Notes: a model not told the origin generated them from the letters alone. Positions 1-6,481 are shown, numbered from the stretch's first letter. The stretch is DNA of 6,829 nt from an uncultured Verrucomicrobiales bacterium (GCA_937969125.1 CALBVA010000163.1:1-6829); one strand, 5' to 3'. Numbers and translations are program-made.

Positions 1-880
1 TGTGCTGGCTGTTAATGAGGAATTGGCCGGAGGCTTGGACGGCCTCCTCGAGGTTCTCAAGATTTTCTCCGAAGGACTTCACGCAGAGGGTGTAGGCTTC
101 GGCGAGAGCGTAGGTGGCGATGGAGTGCTCATAGGGCCAGTGGTTATCCTTAAAGTCGACAGCAAGTTTGCCGTTATTTTTCATGGCGACATCGGTAAGG
201 TAGGTGATCGCGGCCATCACTGTTTCACCGAATTCCTCGGAACCGGCAGTTTCGCAGTGACCGAGGTATGCAAGAAGCGCGAGTCCGGTCATGCCGACGT
301 TTCGCTCGTTTGAATTGGTCCAAGAACCATTAGCTTTCTGGGTCTTTTTGAGCCAGCGGAGTGATCGGACGACGGCTTCTTCACACTCCGGAGTGCCGCC
401 ACTCTCGGCGAGCCGCTGAAGACGCTCCTGTTGGGAGCAGCGCTTTTTGAAGTTATTTGGGATGTTGTTGTAAATTCCAGTTCCTCCCTCTCCGTTGTCG
501 AAACCTTTCCCGAAGTCTCCCTCATTTCCGATATCGATCGAAGCATCCGGCATTTGAATGATCGAGACGGGGATGGCCACAGCGGATGACTTGTTTGAGG
601 TGATCATCTTCGTCATACTGTGATTGGGGCTGGAGGGGCGTCGGCTAATATCGATGGCAGTGCGCGGACGGACCAGGGGCTCCTCTGTTTTGCCCACGAT
701 TTGGTGCGTGATGACCTGCGACGTTTCTTTACTGCTCGTCACGATGGCGATGATCATGAGGATCACGCCAATCAGGACCATCAGGAGAATGGCGATGATG
801 ACGCTGGTGAGAGTGGAGGCGCGTCGTTGGGTGGCGAGGCGGATCTGTGCTTCGGGAGTGGGGCTGGCGTGGAGGCTCAT
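1..880 (-). CDS. Membrane-anchored alpha/alpha-toroid (prenyltransferase/squalene-oxidase repeat-like) protein, 3' end missing
   Basis: The frame starts at the ATG whose complement is 878-880 and stays open for 293 codons to the window edge, so the C-terminus is missing. Residues 1-26 are polar with R14, R19 and R20; residues 27-47 are a strongly hydrophobic span (SVIIAILLMVLIGVILM...). The positive-inside rule suggests N-in, with the rest outside the cytoplasm. Residues about 110-135 are Gly/Asp/Asn-rich and probably flexible. A CS-x2-ER-LxRL element (C148-L157) leads into the first toroid-type repeat: WLKKTQKANGSW (176-187), then VGMTGLALLAYLG (195-207), and HWPYEHSIATYALAEAY (247-263). The QxxxGSW and TGLALLAYLG signatures are typical of terpenoid-cyclase/prenyltransferase toroid repeats, in a style common in Verrucomicrobia. 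No catalytic DxDD motif is visible in this part, so a cyclase role should not be assumed; the substrate is unknown. No clear ribosome binding site precedes the ATG. Confidence 0.85.
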   Translation of the reverse strand, partial: MSLHASPTPEAQIRLATQRRASTLTSVIIAILLMVLIGVILMIIAIVTSSKETSQVITHQIVGKTEEPLVRPRTAIDISRRPSSPNHSMTKMITSNKSSAVAIPVSIIQMPDASIDIGNEGDFGKGFDNGEGGTGIYNNIPNNFKKRCSQQERLQRLAESGGTPECEEAVVRSLRWLKKTQKANGSWTNSNERNVGMTGLALLAYLGHCETAGSEEFGETVMAAITYLTDVAMKNNGKLAVDFKDNHWPYEHSIATYALAEAYTLCVKSFGENLENLEEAVQASGQFLINSQH

Positions 881-1016
881 GGATTTTAGATGTTCGGGCG
901 TGTTTGATTCGTGAGGGGGAACGAGGCGTGCTTTGGTAAAATTGGGGGAATCTTGGCCTAATTTTCCGGTTGGGTTTCGCGTTGCCAAAGGCTGTTTGTA
1001 GGCGGATGTTCGGGGC
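881..1016. promoter_or_regulatory. Divergent intergenic region between toroid gene and recF
   Basis: These 136 bp must hold the promoters for both the leftward toroid gene and the rightward recF. AT-rich patches (TAAAAT near 936, TAATTT near 959) are the only -10-like candidates, and none pairs with a good -35 at proper spacing. No convincing operator dyad was seen. The regulatory role is inferred from gene orientation alone. Confidence 0.4.
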
Positions 1017-2063
1017 GTGATTGGAAGCCTGCGGCTCGTGAATTTCCGGTGTTTTGAGCAGGCCTCATTGACGCTGGCACCGGAGGGGCGAATCTTTGTG
1101 GGCGAGAACGCGCAGGGGAAAACCTCGCTGCTGGAGGCGGTGTGTTTGTTACTGAGGCTACAGTCACCACGGGCGCGCCAGACCCGCCAACTGATCCGCG
1201 AGGGCACGGAGCAATTCGGCATCGCGGGTGAAGCGTGGGGCCGGGAGTTGCAGGTGCGAGGCGACCGGAAAGGGCTCGCCTTGAAAGCGGAAGGAGCCGA
1301 GGTAGTGGTGCGCCGTGATTACCTCACCGGGAGCGGGCTGGTGGTGTGGATGGGCAATGACGACCTCGATCTGGTACGTGGGGGAGGGGAGAGCCGGAGG
1401 CGCTTTCTTGACTTCATTGCCTCGCAGGTCGATCCGGAGTATCGCCATCACTGGAGCCGTTATCGGAAGGCTCTGGCGGCGCGAAACAAGTATCTCAAAA
1501 CCCTCTCCGCTGCCGAGGGTGCGGTGATGGCCTATACACGAATGCTCATCGAGCATGGGAGTGAAATCATCCGTCTCCGGCAGGTTCTTTGCGAGCAGCT
1601 CACTCCACGGGCGGCAATGAATCAGGCGGAGATCAGTGGTCAGGAGGAGGCTCTGACGATGGATTATTTCGACCGGTCCAAGGGCGATTTGGAGGCTGCT
1701 TTTGCGGAGGTGCAGGACTCAGAAACGCGACGTGGGATGACGTTGGCGGGGCCGCATCGAGATGATCTGAAGCTCACCATCGCGGGGCGGTCGGCGAAGG
1801 ATTACGGGAGCGAGGGGCAGCAACGGACGATGGCACTGGCCTTGAAGCTGGCGCAGGGAGAGGTCTTGAGAGAGAAGGGTGACAAGGATCCCATCTATCT
1901 CATCGACGATGTCTTCGGGGAGCTGGATCCGCAGCGGCGGCGCGCGCTCATGGAAAGACTACCGGCGCAGGCCCAGAAGCTTATCACCACTACGAATCTC
2001 GATTGGTGGAGGAAGGGAGGACTAGACCTGGGGGTGACCGAGGTCAGGAACGGGACGGTGTGA
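1017..2063 (+). CDS. recF: DNA replication/repair protein RecF
   Basis: Cytoplasmic SMC-like ATPase that acts with RecO and RecR to load RecA at single-strand gaps. At 348 residues it is near the usual length of about 360. The N-terminus has the RecF-style strand and turn LRLVNFRCF (5-13). Walker A is GENAQGKTS (29-37). The ABC-type signature region is YGSEGQQRT (263-271). Walker B and the D-loop are IYLIDDVFGELD (293-304), with D297/D298 as the Mg/catalytic acidic pair. The arm domain lies between Walker A and the signature and includes the family-like stretch SRRRFLDF. The start is GTG at 1017: an in-frame TAG at 999-1001 closes the frame upstream, and the nearby ATG at 1006 is out of frame and stops after four codons. 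A weak GGCGG lies upstream. No dnaA, dnaN or gyrB is adjacent, so recF is not in the classical origin cluster here. It diverges from the toroid gene and converges on the kinase gene. Confidence 0.95.
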   Translation: MIGSLRLVNFRCFEQASLTLAPEGRIFVGENAQGKTSLLEAVCLLLRLQSPRARQTRQLIREGTEQFGIAGEAWGRELQVRGDRKGLALKAEGAEVVVRRDYLTGSGLVVWMGNDDLDLVRGGGESRRRFLDFIASQVDPEYRHHWSRYRKALAARNKYLKTLSAAEGAVMAYTRMLIEHGSEIIRLRQVLCEQLTPRAAMNQAEISGQEEALTMDYFDRSKGDLEAAFAEVQDSETRRGMTLAGPHRDDLKLTIAGRSAKDYGSEGQQRTMALALKLAQGEVLREKGDKDPIYLIDDVFGELDPQRRRALMERLPAQAQKLITTTNLDWWRKGGLDLGVTEVRNGTV

Positions 2064-2070
2064 AGCCGAC

Positions 2071-4797
2071 TTATTCCGGCTGGGCGGGTGGGGTTGGAAG
2101 AGGGACCTTCTTCTTATCCATAATTTGATGGAAGCGATCATCGTCTTCCTTGGTTGTGGATGCTTCAAGAAGGAGGGTGTCTCCGATGGATTTTTGATTC
2201 TTTTTATAAGCTCGATCTGCGGCTTCCGTGAGGCGGTCGAGGTAGTCTGTTTTCGCTTCGTCGAAGTTTTTTCCATAACCTTCCCAGAGTGCGTCGGTCT
2301 CTCGGTGGGCTTTTTTCAGCGTGCGGCGAAGAGGTTTTGGGGCAAGCTTGGGGAGTGTCTTTGGGAGTGTCTTTGGGAGTTCGTTTCTCTTTTCGTAGTC
2401 TTTTAGTTCCTCGACGATCTTTGCTCGGACGGGAGCGGAGAGCTTGTTGGCATTATTAACGGTTGAGATGGTATCGCCAATGAAGTCCTTCACCACTTTG
2501 TCGTATTTCCGGCGGAATTTGCGGTAATCGCGGCTGTGGAAATTTCGGACGAGGTCGCGGATTTCCTCAACCTCGGCCATAGCGGCAGGGTCGACTTTGG
2601 TGGCTGGATTGTCATTCGTTTGGGGTGTCTCTGGAGCGGGGTTCGAGTTGGTTGAGGTGTTCCGGAGCGAGGGGACGGACCACTCGATGAGGAACCAGCG
2701 GGTGCGGCGGCCACCGTGGCCGGTGTCATTGCCGGAGACCACGCCTCCGAGTTTTTTTAGGACAAAGTGGTTTTGGTTTCCTTCCATGTCATCGGGCTGG
2801 TGTTCGTGCCACTTTGCGAAGGCGAAGGGCTCCCCGGTGATGGTCTTCCAGCCGGAGGCGCTGTCGCGGTCCCGGATCATGCCCGTCCAGCAGCTGATGT
2901 TTTCCTCCAACCGAGAGGTTAGGATACGGGAGGCAAAATCGGATTCGGCTTGGTTGGAAAAGACGGCAAGGTGTCCGCCAGCTGCCTTGGCGGCCTCGCG
3001 GGCTTCGAACCACTGCATGAGGCGATTGATGGGGAGGAAGCGTGAGCCTCCAACATTATAGGTGCCGGTGGGAAAGACGGGGGTCTGACCGGCGGCAAGA
3101 GCTTGCCCAATGCGCTCCAGCTCTGCTTCCTGCGAGCCCGGCTGGGAACCATCGAGTTTCCATTCGAGGAGGAATTCATACTGGTCGCCTTCATAGCGGT
3201 CATCGAAGGTGGGAGCACCAGCGGTGAGAACGGCAAAGTCTTCGCCCTCTGGAGCCTGGACGGTCATGTTATTTGGCTCATCTTCTTTCCAGAGTGAGGG
3301 GTCCACTGTGGTGCCTTCGTTCCAGAACCACCTGCCCTCGGTTCCGGAATCAGCGGCTCCGAGCCAGAGGTCACCCTGTGGCTTCAGATTCTCGTGCGCC
3401 CATTCGAGGTCGGCCTTGGAAGGAAGGTTGGCCAATTGAGCCCCATGCCTCTTGGCGAAGGTAGCGGCCTGAGGCCAGGTCATCTTTTTGGTGACAATGA
3501 AGAAGGCCGAGGTTGCAGTCTTCTGAGTGGATGGTGGGAATTCGTTTCGGCTTCCTGAGCGTAGAGCTCCACGAAGGGTCTCGAGTGCCTGGAGTGGGCT
3601 GACCTGGGGTTTCGGTTTGGGATTTCTTCCGGAGCGTGGCTTCTTCCGGGATGCCGGGTTCTTGGCCTTCGGCGTATTGGTCATCCGCTCTTTCTTTGAG
3701 GAAGGTTTCTTTTTGACCGTTGGATCCTTCTTTTTTTCCTTCCCGTCCTTCGAATCATCATCGGTGATTTTTTGAGGGGGCGGGGCGGGCTTGTCCTCCT
3801 TCATCATTAAGAAAGCCAGTGCGCCGCCACCAAGAAGAATACCAAGAATGAGGAGGATGGGGAGAGCCGCTGATTTTTGCTTGCTACTGGCCAGCGGGGT
3901 GACGTGGGTGGACGATGGTGCAGCTCCAGCCCCGGCCCCGATACCAGTGAGGGTGGCTTGTTTTCCCGTGGCGAATTGGGGGCCGGAAAGCTTCGGGATG
4001 AGAGCCTCCAGGTCCTCGGCCAGGTCCTCGGCATCCATGTACCGGTGATTGGGATTGGCGTGAGTGGCCTTGGTGATGATGGCATCGATCCGCGGATCGA
4101 TGCCGGTGGCCATTGAGGTGGAATCCGGCTCCGGGCGCTTTCCGCAGAGCAGTTCATAGAGAAGGGCACCGGTGGAGAAGATGTCGGACCGTTGGTCGAC
4201 GTTGAGACTGCGGTTGTAAACCTCCGGAGCGGTGTAGCCGGGAGTGCCGAAGACGACTCCTTCCGAGCGATCGCGATCGAGTGGGCGAGCCAGGCCGAAG
4301 TCACCAATTTTCGGTTTGGCATTGGTGTCCAGGAGGATGTTGGCCGGCTTGATGTCGCGGTGGATAATGCCGCCCTCATGGGCGTGGGCTAGGCCGCGGG
4401 AGATTGTGGAGACGAGGCCGAGGGCCACGGCGGGGTCGATGGCTTTCTTATGAGCGGAATAATACAGAGCCTTCCCCTGCACGAACTCCATGATGATGAA
4501 GAGCATCCCGTCAATGTCCCCAAAGTCATACACCGCGATGAGATTCGGATGGTTCAGACGGGCCATGGCCTTGGCCTCGGCTTCGAAGCTGGCGCGGAAT
4601 TGCTCATCCTCGCCAAACTCGCGCGGGAGGATCTTGATGGCGACATCGCGATCCAGTGATTTTTGACGAGCCTTATAAACAGCACCCATACCACCCGCTG
4701 CAATGAAAACCTCGATTTCATACGCCGGGAAAAGGGGGGCGAGTTCTTCTAGGCTGGGTGCGACGAAGCCACCGGGATTTACATTTTCTTCGGCCAT
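2071..4797 (-). CDS. Transmembrane Ser/Thr protein kinase with two extracytoplasmic C-type-lectin-like domains
   Basis: 908 residues. The N-terminal Hanks/PknB-type kinase domain (about 27-270) appears catalytically complete: glycine loop GGMGAVY (35-41, with the first loop glycine replaced by A33), VAIK lysine K55, helix-C glutamate probably E74, HRDIKPAN (146-153), DFG (166-168), and GTPGYTAPE (184-192). Residues 311-332 form one membrane span. Residues 341-400 are very basic (21 of 60 are Lys/Arg) and low-complexity. Two C-type-lectin-like domains follow at about 428-547 and 576-706. Each has a WLG/WTG core and ends in (F)L(L/I)EW. The first carries EPN (507-509) and the second QPD (667-669), the sugar-selectivity triplets of classical C-type lectins. 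Canonical disulfide cysteines are absent: domain 1 has none and domain 2 only C636. Residues 735-908 are charged and helical, of unknown function. Likely role, inferred: sensing an envelope or extracellular glycan or protein and signalling by phosphorylation. Ligand and substrates are unknown. The gene has no clear Shine-Dalgarno sequence. Confidence 0.92.
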   Translation of the reverse strand: MAEENVNPGGFVAPSLEELAPLFPAYEIEVFIAAGGMGAVYKARQKSLDRDVAIKILPREFGEDEQFRASFEAEAKAMARLNHPNLIAVYDFGDIDGMLFIIMEFVQGKALYYSAHKKAIDPAVALGLVSTISRGLAHAHEGGIIHRDIKPANILLDTNAKPKIGDFGLARPLDRDRSEGVVFGTPGYTAPEVYNRSLNVDQRSDIFSTGALLYELLCGKRPEPDSTSMATGIDPRIDAIITKATHANPNHRYMDAEDLAEDLEALIPKLSGPQFATGKQATLTGIGAGAGAAPSSTHVTPLASSKQKSAALPILLILGILLGGGALAFLMMKEDKPAPPPQKITDDDSKDGKEKKKDPTVKKKPSSKKERMTNTPKAKNPASRKKPRSGRNPKPKPQVSPLQALETLRGALRSGSRNEFPPSTQKTATSAFFIVTKKMTWPQAATFAKRHGAQLANLPSKADLEWAHENLKPQGDLWLGAADSGTEGRWFWNEGTTVDPSLWKEDEPNNMTVQAPEGEDFAVLTAGAPTFDDRYEGDQYEFLLEWKLDGSQPGSQEAELERIGQALAAGQTPVFPTGTYNVGGSRFLPINRLMQWFEAREAAKAAGGHLAVFSNQAESDFASRILTSRLEENISCWTGMIRDRDSASGWKTITGEPFAFAKWHEHQPDDMEGNQNHFVLKKLGGVVSGNDTGHGGRRTRWFLIEWSVPSLRNTSTNSNPAPETPQTNDNPATKVDPAAMAEVEEIRDLVRNFHSRDYRKFRRKYDKVVKDFIGDTISTVNNANKLSAPVRAKIVEELKDYEKRNELPKTLPKTLPKLAPKPLRRTLKKAHRETDALWEGYGKNFDEAKTDYLDRLTEAADRAYKKNQKSIGDTLLLEASTTKEDDDRFHQIMDKKKVPLPTPPAQPE
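2351..2380. repeat. 12-bp in-frame tandem repeat (2.5 copies) inside the kinase gene
   Basis: GGGAGTGTCTTT occurs at 2351-2362 and again at 2363-2374, followed by a half copy at 2375-2380. Because the unit is 12 bp the frame is kept. On the minus strand it encodes a repeated Lys-Thr-Leu-Pro unit (about residues 807-816), followed by further K/P-rich sequence. It looks like a recent slippage duplication in a flexible part of the C-terminal region. Confidence 0.85.
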
Positions 4798-4850
4798 GGG
4801 ATTAGCGGTGTGTCGCCTGAGATTGCCTTTCAGTGATTTTTTGTAAAGCT

Positions 4851-4890
4851 CGTGAAAACAAAGCGACCCACGTTAAGAGAACGTGGGTCG
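4851..4890 (-). terminator. Intrinsic terminator downstream of asd
   Basis: CGACCCACGTT (4864-4874) and AACGTGGGTCG (4880-4890) form a perfect 11-bp stem with a 5-nt loop. Read on the minus strand the hairpin is followed by CTTTGTTTTC, a moderate T-tract. It starts 32 bp after the asd stop codon. There is no T-run on the plus-strand side, so it acts on leftward transcripts. It separates asd from the kinase gene, whose start lies 66 bp further on, implying that the kinase has its own promoter in or near that short stretch. Confidence 0.85.
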
Positions 4891-4922
4891 GAGAGGAAAT
4901 CTTCAGCTGAAATTTCTCCTGT

Positions 4923-5942
4923 TTAGAGGATTTCGGCGATCTGCACGGCATTCAAGGCGGCCCCTTTCTTCACCTGATCACCCACAACCCAGAGAGCGAG
5001 GGCGTTTGGCAGGACCTGGTCCTTACGAATCCGGCCGATGAGGCAGTCATCCTTTCCGGTCGTATCGAGCGGGACGGGATAGAGAGCTTCTGAGGGATCA
5101 TCGACGAGCCGGATGCCGGGAGCATTCTTAAAGACGGCCTGGGCCTCAGCGACGGTGGGGCCCTTTTCGAAGATCGCGGTGAGTGAGATCGAGTGCGAGC
5201 GCATCACGGGCACGCGCACGCAGGTACAGGTGACCTTGAGATCGGGGAGATTGAGGATCTTCCGCCCTTCGTGCAGCATTTTTTGTTCCTCCTTCGTGTA
5301 GCCGCTGTCCCGGAAGACATCGACGTGGGGAATCACATTATGCGCGATCTGGTGTGGGTAGACATTTTTTTCAATAGTACCTCCGGTGGCGAGAGCGTTG
5401 ATCTGGTCTTCCAGCTCGGTGATGCCTTGGGCACCGCTACCGGAAACGGCTTGATAGGTTGAGGCGATGATGCCTTTCAGTCCGAATGCGCGGTGCAGCG
5501 GAGCCAGCCCCATCAGGGTGATGGTGGTGGAGCAATTTGGGTTCGCGATGATATTTCGCGGGTGGTTTTTCGCGGCTTCGGGATTGATTTCGGGGACTAC
5601 GAGTGGGACTTCCGAGTCCATGCGGAAGGCGGAGGAATTATCAATGACGACACATCCTGCTGCTGCGGCGACAGGGCCGAACTTTTCCGAGATGCCTCCG
5701 CCTGCCGAGAAGAGGGCGATATTGATCCCGGCAAAAGACTCGGTGGTGAGCTCCTCGACGGTGATTTCCTCTCCGCGGAAGGGGAGTTTTTGTCCGGCCG
5801 ATCTGGCAGAGGCGAGGAGGGTGAGCTTTGAGAGAGGGAAGTTCCGCTCCTCGAGGCATACGAGCATCTCACGGCCCACCGCTCCGGTGGCTCCGACGAT
5901 GGCGACGTGCGGTTGGTTGGTCAGATCAGGCTGGCTGGTCAT
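4923..5942 (-). CDS. asd: Aspartate-semialdehyde dehydrogenase
   Basis: Catalyses NADPH-dependent reductive dephosphorylation of L-aspartyl-4-phosphate to L-aspartate-4-semialdehyde, the branch point to lysine/diaminopimelate, threonine and methionine; cytoplasmic. At 339 residues it has the usual length for bacterial Asd. The Rossmann nucleotide-binding motif is GATGAVG (17-23). The active-site cysteine is C137 in NPNCSTT (134-140). Q164 in TYQAVSGSGAQG and R243/H250 in RVPVMRSH (243-250) match the substrate-binding and catalytic residues of the family. The family's more usual glycine before the catalytic histidine is serine here, which is not disruptive. The ATG at 5940-5942 fits the family N-terminus after a short extension; no good ribosome binding site is visible, only a purine-poor leader. 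No lysC, dapA or hom neighbour is present, so asd appears to be a single-gene unit with its own terminator. Confidence 0.97.
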   Translation of the reverse strand: MTSQPDLTNQPHVAIVGATGAVGREMLVCLEERNFPLSKLTLLASARSAGQKLPFRGEEITVEELTTESFAGINIALFSAGGGISEKFGPVAAAAGCVVIDNSSAFRMDSEVPLVVPEINPEAAKNHPRNIIANPNCSTTITLMGLAPLHRAFGLKGIIASTYQAVSGSGAQGITELEDQINALATGGTIEKNVYPHQIAHNVIPHVDVFRDSGYTKEEQKMLHEGRKILNLPDLKVTCTCVRVPVMRSHSISLTAIFEKGPTVAEAQAVFKNAPGIRLVDDPSEALYPVPLDTTGKDDCLIGRIRKDQVLPNALALWVVGDQVKKGAALNAVQIAEIL

Positions 5943-6134
5943 GGGAGGGGGGACGATAGACGGGAAGTTTTTTGATGCAATCCTCTGTTTTCGCTCAGCA
6001 GATCAGAAGGGAGCCTTTGGAAAAAAGTTAGGAAACTTAACTTAACAACTTGCAAGGCGAAATCTCTTCCGTATTCTCCGGCCAACTTGGAACAGCTCTT
6101 GCTACGCATAGGCTGAACCGAATCAGACTTGATT
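5943..6134. promoter_or_regulatory. Divergent control region between asd and the small-lipoprotein cluster
   Basis: No coding frame here is credible. The AT-rich core at 6021-6055 contains an inverted AAGTTA (6025-6030) / TAACTT (6038-6043) and three direct AACTT boxes (6034-6038, 6039-6043, 6047-6051). CAACTTGCAA (6046-6055) recurs as CAACTTGGAA (6083-6092), one mismatch in ten. This is where the promoters for leftward asd and the rightward small genes should lie. The dyad and boxes could bind a regulator, but that is inference. No riboswitch fold known to me was recognised. Confidence 0.45.
6050..6077 (+). promoter_or_regulatory. Candidate sigma-70 promoter for the small genes
   Basis: TTGCAA (6050-6055) and TATTCT (6072-6077) are separated by 16 bp, a plausible -35/-10 pair reading rightward. 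Transcription would begin near 6084, giving a leader of about 50 nt to the frame at 6135 or about 210 nt to the lipoprotein at 6295. TTGCAA is self-complementary and sits in the palindrome CTTGCAAG, so it could also serve a leftward promoter. The match is modest and could be chance in AT-rich sequence. Confidence 0.3.
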
Positions 6135-6239
6135 ATGAAAACATCCCTCGGGGCGTTGGTTGATCTTTTTGAATTGGCATCTTCTGCCCTGACATTCAGT
6201 TGCGGCAGTAATCCGGCTCGGATTCAACCTAAATACTGA
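6135..6239 (+). CDS. Possible 34-aa degenerate lipoprotein or leader peptide
   Basis: An ATG frame of 34 codons begins MKTSLGALVDLF and carries S22-C23-G24-S25, resembling the SCGS of the 40-aa lipoprotein encoded 56 bp downstream. The signal region is poor, with D10 and E13 interrupting the hydrophobic core and Thr-Phe-Ser at -3 to -1, not a standard lipobox. The remaining tail is short and basic. It could be a decayed copy of the neighbouring lipoprotein genes, a translated leader peptide, or a chance frame. An inverted repeat, AATCCG (6210-6215) / CGGATT (6219-6224), lies in its 3' end without a T-tract. No ribosome binding site is evident. Low confidence. Confidence 0.3.
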   Translation: MKTSLGALVDLFELASSALTFSCGSNPARIQPKY

Positions 6240-6294
6240 GGTGACGCAGAAGTGATCACATCTGATCCAACCAAACCCAACACTAAAAAATATA

Positions 6295-6417
6295 ATGAAA
6301 ATTGCTACCGTCCTCGGCCTCGTTGCAGCACTCGCCGGCTTCTCTCTTACTTCTTGCGGATCTTCCGTCGAAGCCCCACCTGCACCTCCGACTACTATCG
6401 AAGTTCCTGTTAAGTAA
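6295..6417 (+). CDS. Small proline-rich lipoprotein, 40 aa
   Basis: A complete 40-residue frame with an unmistakable lipoprotein signal peptide: basic MK start, hydrophobic core IATVLGLVAALAGFS (3-17) and lipobox L18-T19-S20-C21 followed by Gly. The mature, lipid-attached peptide would be only 20 residues. It is rich in Pro, Ala and Thr (EAPPAPPTT, 25-33) and ends IEVPVK. With Gly at +2 and no Asp, an outer-membrane location is plausible by the classical sorting rule; this is inference for this phylum. No family was recognised; it resembles entericidin-type and other mini-lipoproteins only in architecture. The leader is A-rich (ACTAAAAAATATA) without a Shine-Dalgarno sequence. A strong terminator follows 24 bp after the stop. 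The next gene encodes a similar peptide. Function unknown. Confidence 0.75.
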   Translation: MKIATVLGLVAALAGFSLTSCGSSVEAPPAPPTTIEVPVK

Positions 6418-6441
6418 CTTCTGCTGAAACTCACTAGTTTC

Positions 6442-6481
6442 GCCCGGAGTGTGCAGGTTCCCTGTCGCTCCGGGCTTTTTT
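6442..6481 (+). terminator. Intrinsic terminator after the 40-aa lipoprotein gene
   Basis: GCCCGGAG (6442-6449) pairs with CTCCGGGC (6468-6475), and the stem continues after a small mismatch as CAGG (6454-6457) / CCTG (6461-6464) closing a 3-nt loop. It is followed directly by six T residues (6476-6481). This is a textbook rho-independent terminator reading rightward, 24 bp after the stop codon at 6415-6417. Confidence 0.93.

Noticed and set aside
1..313. Plus-strand 103-codon frame at the left edge
   Set aside because: Antisense to the toroid-repeat protein, whose minus-strand translation contains recognisable repeat motifs.
2064..2081. AGCCG/CGGCT hairpin as a bidirectional terminator for recF and the kinase
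   Set aside because: Five base pairs with an 8-nt loop and no T-tract on either side is too weak to call.
3807..4379. Minus-strand 190-codon frame within the kinase gene
   Set aside because: It is out of frame with the kinase coding sequence; Pro/Ser/Arg-rich shadow of a GC-rich gene with no family features.
5467..6045. Plus-strand 192-codon frame opposite asd
   Set aside because: Antisense to well-conserved asd codons including the active-site cysteine region; no independent protein signal.
6252..6259. GTGATCAC palindrome as a Crp/Fnr-type operator
   Set aside because: Only 8 bp, and it lacks the half-site spacing of Crp (TGTGA-N6-TCACA) or Fnr (TTGAT-N4-ATCAA); easily chance.
6252..6413. 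Overlapping plus-strand GTG frame of 53 codons
   Set aside because: Its translation is Arg/Cys/Ser/Tyr-rich, typical of a wrong frame; the overlapping ATG frame at 6295 gives a clean lipoprotein.
6123..6434. Minus-strand 103-codon open frame opposite the small lipoprotein gene
   Set aside because: It lies antisense to the 40-aa lipoprotein, whose signal peptide and lipobox are far more protein-like; the minus-strand translation has no recognisable features and runs across a control region.
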